In this document: positions 36,201 to 44,500 of the stretch, piece by piece | How the letters are laid out: the number at the start of each line of letters is the position of its first letter | How positions within the stretch are numbered: the stretch's first letter is position 1 | DNA from: Bacteroides mediterraneensis | Lineage (GTDB): Bacteria; Bacteroidota; Bacteroidia; Bacteroidales; Bacteroidaceae | DNA length: 64,000 nt | NCBI RefSeq assembly: GCF_025993685.1 | Contig: NZ_DAJPEN010000001.1 | Span: 3,286,001-3,350,000 of the forward strand | Direction: 5' to 3' | The notes under the pieces: model-generated | Databases searched by the model: none | Told to the model about the DNA's origin: nothing | What the model saw: only the letters and a program-made list of their open reading frames with translations | Made by a program: the position numbers and the translations under genes

Positions 36201-38909
36201 GTACAGCCACGTATAAATGTGATATTGAAATCGGATGCTGAAACATTGGATGAAGTGGTAGTGGTTGGTTACGGTAGCGCCAAGAAGGTTGGAACAGTAG
36301 TCGGTTCTATTGCAAATGTAACTTCTGAGAAGATTGCTGCAAGACCTGTTGTAAACGTAATGGATGCATTACAAGGACAAGTAGCTGGTTTACAGGTATT
36401 TACAAGCTCTGGTGACCCAGGTGACAAAAGCATGGCTGCGTCTTCTTATTTGCGTGGAATCGGTTCATTGACTGCCGGGAATTCTCCTTTGTATGTATTG
36501 GATGGTTCACCCGTAAGTGCTGAAATTATGAGTATGATGAACCCCAATGACTTTGCAAGTGTAACAGTTCTGAAAGACGCGTCTGCCACATCCATTTATG
36601 GTTCACGTGCAGCCAATGGAGTTATCTATATCACGACTAAGCGAGGCAAGATGAACGAAAAAGCAATAGTCACTGTCTCAGGGAATTATGGTGTATCTAC
36701 ACTAGCTAAAGATATTGCGACTCCTATGAGTTCAAGCCAGTTGTTGGGCTATCAGTTAAAACATGGAATTATTACCCAAGACACCTATGATAAGTATATG
36801 GCATCAGGAGTCAATACCAACTGGCAAGATTATTTCTTTAAAAATGCTCCTACTTATCAAGGCAACCTTTCAGTTCAAGGGGGAGGCGATAAGTCACTCT
36901 ATTATTTGTCTGCTTCTTATATGAATCAAGAAGGTATTGTTTATGGATCAGGATACGAACGATATACTTTGCGAGCAAACTTAGAAACAAAAGTAAACAA
37001 CTGGTTGCGCATCGGAGCAAATATCGCCGGGGCTTATGACATGACAGAGACTTCCTTGTATACTTATCAAGGTTCAAACAGTCTGAATGGCGGTGTCTTC
37101 GGAACAATCTTGAATCAACCTTATTTTAACCCTTATGATGAGAACGGAAATCGTTTGGAAAAAATCCCGGGATTGAATGGTTATGACCCTAATTATCTTA
37201 CTGATAAAAATCCTAACAAAGGAAACCAAGCTCAGTTTAATGGAAATGCATTTATCCAACTGACCCCGATCAAAGGATTGACCTTACGTTCTCAGCTAGG
37301 TATAGAAGCTTATGACTACCGTAAAACCTCAAAGGCACTCCCTTCACATCCTAGTGTAGACGGCATTGGTACTACAACTGAACTTTTCCAAAGACGCTCT
37401 CAGTTCACAATTACCAATACTGCAGAATATAAATTTGATATTAACTATGACCATCATATCACCTTATTGGCAGGACAAGAAGGTATCAAGAGTGATTTTA
37501 ATGGATTTGTTAGTAAAACAACAGGACAGAATGATGATAGATTGTCTAGTATTTGGAGTGGAACCAGTGCACTGTTAGTTAACTTAGGTGACTACAGCGG
37601 AAGTATGGATCCCTACTCTTATGAATATTTATCATTCTTTGGCCGCGCTGAATATGCATACAAAGAAAAATATTATGCAGATTTTTCTGTACGAAATGAC
37701 GCCTCTTCTCGCTTCGGAGCGGATAACCGTGCAGCAACCTTCTTCTCTGGTGGCTTAATGTGGAACATGAAAGAAGAAGCATTTTTGAAGGATGTTGATT
37801 TCCTTACTACATTAAAAATAAAAGGTAGTGTCGGTTCCACAGGAAACTCTGAAATTGGAAATTACGATCATCTAGGACTTGTAGGTACCCGCAATTATAA
37901 CACACAAGGAGGATGGTATATTTCTTCTCCTGGAAATGATCAGTTAGGTTGGGAAACACAAATCTTGACAAATATCGGAGTTGAAGCATCATTCTTTGAT
38001 CGTATCCGGACAGAAATCACATGGTATAACCGTCAGACAAAAGATATGCTGATGGAAGTTCCGGTTCCTTATACAACTGGGTTCTCTACAATTATGCAGA
38101 ACATTGGTTCCATGAAAAACACGGGTGTGGAATTATCATTCGGAGTTGATATCATCAAAACGAAAGATATGTTGCTGCAGTTCAATATGAACTATGCATA
38201 CAACAAGAATGAAATCACTGAACTGTTTTATGGATATGAAGAATGGCCGATGCCAAGTTACTCTTTGACTTACAAAGTAGGTGAACCTCTTCAATTCTAT
38301 ATGCCTGTCTATGCAGGAGTAGATCCGGCAGACGGTAAACAAATGTGGTATGTTCCTGGAACAAATGGAGAAACGACGAAGGATGCCGACCTTGCTAGTT
38401 CTGGAGCTTTAGACCAAGCTACTGGTGTGACTCAATATGCTCCTCATACGGGTGGATTTAATTTAAATTTCTCTTGGAAAGGACTCTCTATTGGCGCAGA
38501 TTTCGCATGGGTTCTAGGCAAACACATGGTAAATAACGATAGATATTTCTCTGAAAACCCAGCAAACTTTGCCGGATATAACCAATCCACAGAGGTTCTC
38601 AATGAATGGGAAAATCCTGGAGATATTACCAGCATGCCGAAGTATGGAGAAATTATGATTTTTGATACGCACTTGCTGGAAAACGCCTCTTTCTTACGTT
38701 TAAAGAATTTGGCCATAGGATATCAGTTCCCTAAAAATTGGCTAGAAAAAACCAAAATCATCAAGAACTTTAAAATAACAGCTGCTGCACGTAACTTGTT
38801 TACTATTACGAAATACAAAGGAGCTGACCCGGAAATTGACTCTAACTTAACATATGGAGCATTCCCAAATACTAAGCAATTTACAATTGGAGCTGAAATC
38901 ACATTCTAA
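36159..38909 (+). CDS. Silent SusC/RagA body lacking start, signal peptide and promoter (susC C)
   Basis: This is a TonB-linked transporter body with 921 uninterrupted codons from the repeat at 36144 to the stop. No ATG precedes it in frame; the earliest possible start is a TTG at 36159, inside the repeat, giving 916 aa without signal peptide. A TonB box (LDEVVVVGYG), plug (LYVLDGSPVS) and barrel ending in ITF are intact. Joined to the 67-codon head of susC A it would encode 988 aa, in range for SusC. It is more AT-rich than the genes outside the region, consistent with a separate origin. It is followed by susD C. Confidence 0.9.
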   Translation: MVISFIGMQSQEVKVQPRINVILKSDAETLDEVVVVGYGSAKKVGTVVGSIANVTSEKIAARPVVNVMDALQGQVAGLQVFTSSGDPGDKSMAASSYLRGIGSLTAGNSPLYVLDGSPVSAEIMSMMNPNDFASVTVLKDASATSIYGSRAANGVIYITTKRGKMNEKAIVTVSGNYGVSTLAKDIATPMSSSQLLGYQLKHGIITQDTYDKYMASGVNTNWQDYFFKNAPTYQGNLSVQGGGDKSLYYLSASYMNQEGIVYGSGYERYTLRANLETKVNNWLRIGANIAGAYDMTETSLYTYQGSNSLNGGVFGTILNQPYFNPYDENGNRLEKIPGLNGYDPNYLTDKNPNKGNQAQFNGNAFIQLTPIKGLTLRSQLGIEAYDYRKTSKALPSHPSVDGIGTTTELFQRRSQFTITNTAEYKFDINYDHHITLLAGQEGIKSDFNGFVSKTTGQNDDRLSSIWSGTSALLVNLGDYSGSMDPYSYEYLSFFGRAEYAYKEKYYADFSVRNDASSRFGADNRAATFFSGGLMWNMKEEAFLKDVDFLTTLKIKGSVGSTGNSEIGNYDHLGLVGTRNYNTQGGWYISSPGNDQLGWETQILTNIGVEASFFDRIRTEITWYNRQTKDMLMEVPVPYTTGFSTIMQNIGSMKNTGVELSFGVDIIKTKDMLLQFNMNYAYNKNEITELFYGYEEWPMPSYSLTYKVGEPLQFYMPVYAGVDPADGKQMWYVPGTNGETTKDADLASSGALDQATGVTQYAPHTGGFNLNFSWKGLSIGADFAWVLGKHMVNNDRYFSENPANFAGYNQSTEVLNEWENPGDITSMPKYGEIMIFDTHLLENASFLRLKNLAIGYQFPKNWLEKTKIIKNFKITAAARNLFTITKYKGADPEIDSNLTYGAFPNTKQFTIGAEITF

Positions 38910-38927
38910 TTCAAAATGACATATATT

Positions 38928-40385
38928 ATGAATAAAATAGTATTAGGAACTTTATTTTCTGCAATGGCTGTTCTTACGGCATGTGATTTGGACAAATATC
39001 CAGAGACCAACATCTCTACAGAAACGTCATGGCAAACCATAGATGATGCAACCCGTTTTGAGACCGGTTTATATTCGTTTTTACAAACTATAAACGGAGG
39101 ACTCTATATTTATGCATCAGACTATCAGTCTGACTTATTTAATGCTACGTACTCTTTTGCAAATAGAGGAGGAGATTTGCATAGATGGGACTTTACAAGT
39201 TCACAATATGATATAGAAGATATTTACAAGAATAACTACTTCTGCATCACAAATTGTAATAATATAATCAATAATATTGATAACATCACTCTTGAAAACG
39301 AAGAGGATCAACAAAAGGCTAAGAATATAAAAGGCACAGCATATTTGATACGTGCTTTATGTTATCATACACTTGCTTTACGTTTTGCTAAAGATTATGA
39401 GCCCGAAACAGCGGCTTCCAATTTGGGCTTGCCAATCGTTTTAGAAGTAGATCCTAATGCCAAACCGAGTCGTTCTTCATTGGCTGATACTTATAAGCAA
39501 ATCAAATCAGATATAGCAGAAGCTAGAAAACTAATGACAAAGGAAGGGGCATCTAATTCCATTTATTTAACCACAGATGTGATTGATGCTTTAGAAGCAC
39601 GTGTAGATTTGTATATGCACAACTATACGGAGGCTATTACTTTATCAGAATCACTAATGAATAAATATCCATTGTCTACGACAGAGGCTGATTTATCTAA
39701 AGTATTTCTAAACGATGAAGGAAGTGAAATTATATATAAGGTATTCTCATCTATAGATGAAAGAACCAATGAACTTCCTTATTATTTATATTGGAATACA
39801 TCTGTTGAAAGTTATAGCCCTGATTTCATCCCTTCACAATGGGTTCTTGATTTGTATGAATCTAATGACATAAGAAAAGATGCCTATTTCTTGTGTGACA
39901 AAGTGGTCTGTGGAGATAAATCAGCTAATGATATTTATATGTTGAATAAATATCCTGGAAATCCGGATTTAAAAAATACAACTTATGAATATTATAATAT
40001 GGCAAAGTTGTTTAGAAGTGCAGAGTTCTATTTGATTGCAGCTGAAGCCTCTTATAGAGAAGGTAATGAACCTGAAGCTTTAAATTACTTAAATAGTTTA
40101 CGCGTTAAACGTGGCGCATCTAGTCTTTCAAAAAGTGAAAACGACCTATTCACATCTATTAAAGAAGAATGGATTAGAGAATTTATTGGTGAAGGAATGC
40201 GTCTTAATGATTTAAAAAGATGGCATGACGGATTCCAACGCCACGATCCTCAGAATCTGAATATTCTGTCCATAGGAACAGGTATGGAATCTTTAAACAT
40301 TAGCTCTGATAATCAAAAGTTTGTATGGGAAATTCCTGCAAATGATCAAAATGCGAATAAAAATATCGTTCCTAACTGGAACTAA
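38928..40385 (+). CDS. SusD/RagB family lipoprotein paired with silent susC C
   Basis: This is a 485-aa surface lipoprotein if the ATG at 38928 is used (MNKIVLGTLF); an ATG four codons earlier, at 38916, is possible. The signal peptide ends VLTACDLDK. SusD helical repeats and the C-terminal motif (WIREFIGEGMRLNDLKRW, WEIPANDQN) are present. It lies closely behind susC C with no promoter seen and should be silent in this orientation. The coding sequence is clearly AT-rich, like susC C. Confidence 0.94.
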   Translation: MNKIVLGTLFSAMAVLTACDLDKYPETNISTETSWQTIDDATRFETGLYSFLQTINGGLYIYASDYQSDLFNATYSFANRGGDLHRWDFTSSQYDIEDIYKNNYFCITNCNNIINNIDNITLENEEDQQKAKNIKGTAYLIRALCYHTLALRFAKDYEPETAASNLGLPIVLEVDPNAKPSRSSLADTYKQIKSDIAEARKLMTKEGASNSIYLTTDVIDALEARVDLYMHNYTEAITLSESLMNKYPLSTTEADLSKVFLNDEGSEIIYKVFSSIDERTNELPYYLYWNTSVESYSPDFIPSQWVLDLYESNDIRKDAYFLCDKVVCGDKSANDIYMLNKYPGNPDLKNTTYEYYNMAKLFRSAEFYLIAAEASYREGNEPEALNYLNSLRVKRGASSLSKSENDLFTSIKEEWIREFIGEGMRLNDLKRWHDGFQRHDPQNLNILSIGTGMESLNISSDNQKFVWEIPANDQNANKNIVPNWN

Positions 40386-40403
40386 TTTTATTTTCTCTTA
40401 ATA

Positions 40404-40440
40404 AAAGGGGGCGGTTTTCAATTCGAAATCCGCCCCCTTT
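40404..40440 (+). terminator. Terminator of the susC C-susD C unit
   Basis: A GC-rich 11-bp stem pairs 40404-40414 (AAAGGGGGCGG) with 40430-40440, followed by a run of T. It is located 19 bp after the susD C stop. Confidence 0.87.
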
Positions 40441-40479
40441 TTGTATGCATAAACTTCAAAATATCCACTTACAGACACC

Positions 40480-40518
40480 AAAAAAACCGGAACCACAGTT
40501 TTCTGCAGCCCCGGCTTC
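40480..40518 (-). terminator. Possible terminator of the nucleotidyltransferase gene
   Basis: An imperfect hairpin (CCGG/CCGG arms with G-U pairs) is followed on the minus strand by a T-run (A-run at 40480-40486). It lies 26 bp beyond the stop of the minus-strand nucleotidyltransferase. Confidence 0.5.
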
Positions 40519-40543
40519 CTTTTATATAATTATCCGATTGTTA

Positions 40544-41449
40544 TCAGAACAGTTTAGAAGGATACTCACCTGCATCCACCAAAGCCTGAATCTTGTCAAC
40601 CACGCTCTGACGGTCGGCAGCGTATGTCACACCGAACCACTTGGAAGTAGTATCCAGCACTTTTACAGTAGCAGTGCCCTCATTAATCAATTTATTCACC
40701 ATCAACGGAATAAAGTATTCACATTTCAGGTTTTCAATATTAGCTTTCAGGAACTCTACGAAATAGTCTTCAGAATATTTGAAATAGTCTGGAGTGAAAC
40801 CCCACATATTCATTGAAACAGGCGTATTATCTTCAATACCTACCCACTCACCTTTTTCATCTTTATAAGAAACGACTCCGTTCACACGCATGATTTCCGT
40901 ACGTTCCACCACGGTAGTCAGATGGGCATTCTCGTCGGTAGAGCAGATGCCGCGGGCTACAGAACCACTATCGGACAATGTATTTCCCACACGGAAACCA
41001 ACCATACAGTAATCGTTCTTAGTTCCTTCAGGAAGCTCTGACAAATATTTGCCGATTACGGCAAAGCTGTCACGGCCATAGAAGTCGTCTGCGTTGATTA
41101 CGGCAAACGGTTCTTTAATGACATCCTTACCCATCAATACCGCATGGTTTGTTCCCCACGGTTTTACACGGCCTTCCGGACAAGTGAAGCCCTCCGGCAA
41201 GTTCGTCAAATCCTGGAACACAACTTCCACAGGAATATGGTTTTCATATTTGCTTACAATCTTTTCACGGAAATCTTTTTCAAAATCACGACGGATTACG
41301 AATACCAATTTGCCAAAACCACCACGAATTGCATCAAAAATAGAATAATCCATGATTGTTTCGCCGTTAGGACCCAGTCCGTCAAGTTGTTTCAAGCCAC
41401 CGTAACGACTCCCCATACCAGCAGCCAATACAAATAAAGTTGGTTTCAT
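40544..41449 (-). CDS. Sugar-phosphate nucleotidyltransferase
   Basis: This 301-aa cytoplasmic enzyme of the NTP_transferase family transfers a nucleotidyl group to a sugar phosphate. The N-terminal signature LAAGMGSRYGGLKQLDGLGP carries the nucleotide-binding glycine-rich loop and catalytic basic residues. INADDFYGRD contains the metal-binding aspartate region. The ATG at 41449 (MKPTLFVLAAG) is preferred over one at 41533, because the extra 28 residues are hydrophobic and precede the usual N-terminus. The exact sugar cannot be assigned. It is a single-gene unit with a good -7 box upstream. Confidence 0.92.
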   Translation of the reverse strand: MKPTLFVLAAGMGSRYGGLKQLDGLGPNGETIMDYSIFDAIRGGFGKLVFVIRRDFEKDFREKIVSKYENHIPVEVVFQDLTNLPEGFTCPEGRVKPWGTNHAVLMGKDVIKEPFAVINADDFYGRDSFAVIGKYLSELPEGTKNDYCMVGFRVGNTLSDSGSVARGICSTDENAHLTTVVERTEIMRVNGVVSYKDEKGEWVGIEDNTPVSMNMWGFTPDYFKYSEDYFVEFLKANIENLKCEYFIPLMVNKLINEGTATVKVLDTTSKWFGVTYAADRQSVVDKIQALVDAGEYPSKLF

Positions 41450-41477
41450 AAAGTTGTATATAAATTTAGTAACTCCA

Positions 41478-41485
41478 CAAAGGTA
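41478..41485 (-). promoter_or_regulatory. Putative -7 promoter element of the nucleotidyltransferase gene
   Basis: The minus strand reads TACCTTTG, an exact TAnnTTTG match of the form common before Bacteroides housekeeping genes, 28 bp upstream of the ATG. Confidence 0.55.
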
Positions 41486-41582
41486 AACAAATAATGTGAT
41501 TTCAGCCCACAGTTCATAAACAAAAAGTATCATTATTTGGTTCTTTTTTGTATATTCGCAATATCTAATTGCTCAACAGCGT

Positions 41583-44500
41583 ATGAAAAAGTATATAAAA
41601 TGGGGAGGAATCGTGTTGGCAAGCCCATTCATCCTTTTCATCCTACTATGCATATTGATTTACATACCCCCTGTCCAAAATTTCATTGTGGACAAGGCTA
41701 CAGCGTATGCATCGCAAGCTACGGGCATGCAGATTCATATACAACGCATTTCTCTGTCGTTTCCACTGGACCTGGTCGTACATGAAACTACCGTGAAAGA
41801 CCAAAAAGATACCCTGCTGGACGTAGAAGAACTCACCGTAAAAATCCAACTGCTTCCTCTGCTGAAGAAACAGATAGAAGTGGATGGAGTGGGACTGAAA
41901 AATGCGTCTGTAAATACATCCAACCTGATTGAAGGGATATCACTGAAAGGAAAACTGGGCGAATTTTTCCTGAAATCACACGGAGTAGACCTGACACCGG
42001 AAACAGCCGTTCTTAATGAGCTGACATTGAAAAATGCAGATTTAAAGATGTGTCTGGCCGATACCACGGCACAAGATACCACCCGGAGCGCACCAATTTT
42101 CTGGAAATTCAAGCTGGAAAAAATAGACTTGCACAATGTCGGCTTCCAGATGGATATGCCACTCGACACGATGAATTTTGGGATTGTGGTAAAAAACGCT
42201 TCCCTGCGTGACGGACTGGTAGACCTGCATAAAGAAGCTTATTCGGCCAACGAGCTCAAACTTTTGAACGGTCGGGTATTTTATAATTCCGGAAATTCAG
42301 CCCCACTGGAAAAGGGTTTAGACCCTTCGCACATTATGCTTTCTGAAGTGAATCTGCAACTGGATTCCCTCTATTATCAGGGCAACAATATCCGTGCACT
42401 CCTACATCAATTTGAATTAAAAGAGCGCTCCGGACTGGAAATCACCTCTTCGGAAGGAAAGTTACAGGCAGACGACAAAGCAATCCGTGTGCCCGGACTG
42501 CAAATCAAAACCCCCAATTCTTTCATAACCTTCAACGCCACTGCCGACTGGTCTGTGACCGAACAGAATCAAGACGGAGTACTAGAAGGACAGTTAATGG
42601 CCGAAATCGGGAAAACTGATTTGTTCAAACTTATTCCCGACATGCCGAAGGAATTTATCCAATCGTTCCCGTCTGCCCCATTGCAAATCCGTATGGACAT
42701 AAACGGAACCCTACAGGATTTAAAGCTGGCAACGTGTCAGATGAAAATTGCAGATTGTTTCCGGATGGAAGCTAACGGTACAATCAAACATGTACTTGAC
42801 AGCATATCCAGAGAGGGTGTCATCAACCTGAATACGAATTTCTACCGGATGAATTTTCTGGAAAGCCTGACGGGAGGTATGCTGATTCCTTCGGGGACAC
42901 AACTTCAAGGTAAGGCGCAAATGAAAGGAAATGACCTGCAGGCAGAAACCCGATTGAACCACAAGGAAGGCTATGTGGAACTGGACGGGAAGTATAACCT
43001 TCTGACAGAAGCCTATCAGGCGGATTTGAATATAGACCAACTGAATCTGCATAATTTCATGCCGATGGACTCTTTGTTCGAACTGTCTGCCCAGGCACAC
43101 GTAAAAGGAAAAGGGTTCGACTTCTTCTCTCCTCGTACGTGGTTAAAGGTAGATGCCGCACTTTCTCATCTGCAATATGCCTCACACACGCTTTCAGGCG
43201 TACAACTCCAAGCTGGATTAAAAAACTCACAGGCAAACATGACACTGAACATAAAAGACAATGTCATGCAAATATCCTCTCAACTGGACGCATCATTACA
43301 TCCGTCACGTGTCAAGGCAGACGGACTGATTCAGATAGCCAATTTAGACTGGTATGGAATGGGGATAGTCAAAACTCCTTTTAAGACTTCAAGCAACATT
43401 GATCTTCATTTGAATACCAATATGAAGAAAAGACATGGAATACAGGTTTCTGTCAAAGATATCCGATTAATCACGGAAAAACAGACCTACAAGACAAAAG
43501 ATCTTCACATGGGATTTACTACGGCACGTGATTCCATTCATAGCTTTGTCAATGCAGGCGACCTGACCTTCCTGTTCCGTAGCAAAGGAGGAATTGACGA
43601 ACTGGGCAACCAGTTTACCCGATTGACTCAGGCATTGGATATGCAATGGAAAAAAAGGCATATCGACCAAACGGCCTTAAAAGAGTTACTTCCTAACGCC
43701 CAACTGCGTATTTTAGCAGGAAAAGATAACCCTATTTCCAATATGCTGGCCATCCGGAAAATCAATTTTGACCGCATGAACGTAAACGTACAGACTTCTC
43801 CCGAGGAGGGACTGAATGCGGCCATGAATCTTTATGGGTTAAGGACGGACAGTCTGGCGTTTGATACAATTTATTTCAATGCCTCACAGCAACCTGAAAA
43901 GATTTTGTTAAGTAGTGGCATCATTGCGAACGACAAGCCTTTTCAGGAAGCATTCGACATCACGCTCAACGGAGATGTAGAAGCCGACAAAATAAACGCC
44001 ACCATAGAATATCTGAACGGGAAAAAAGAATGTGGAGTCAACATTGGCATGACAGCCGGCTTGCAGAAAAAAGGCATCAGCCTGCATATCAACCCGTTTG
44101 ACCCGACATTGGTGTACCGGAAATTTACGGTAAATTCTGACAACTACATCTATCTGAGAGACGACGGGCGTATTTTGGCCGACCTTTCCATCCACGATGA
44201 AATGCATACGGGCATCAGCCTTTATTCTACTCCTGATTCTACAGCACAACAGGATCTAACCCTTACATTGAGCCAGATTAATATCGGAGAGTTCAAACGG
44301 GTAATCCCTTACATGCCGGATATCAGCGGAATCATCAATGCCGAAGCACATTATGTACAGAAAGACGGCACGGACATGATTTCACTGGAAAATAGTGTGG
44401 ACCAACTGGCATACAACGGCATCGCATTAGGAGACTGGACATTAAGTGCAGTATACCTGCCCAAACAAAGTGGAGAACAAAGTATCAACGGGTTCATCAC

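Noticed and set aside
29739..38909. susC B and susC C as ordinary pseudogenes
   Set aside because: Both bodies are uninterrupted for more than 900 codons, break exactly at the shared repeat in the same frame, and keep intact partner susD genes, which fits silent cassettes better than decay.
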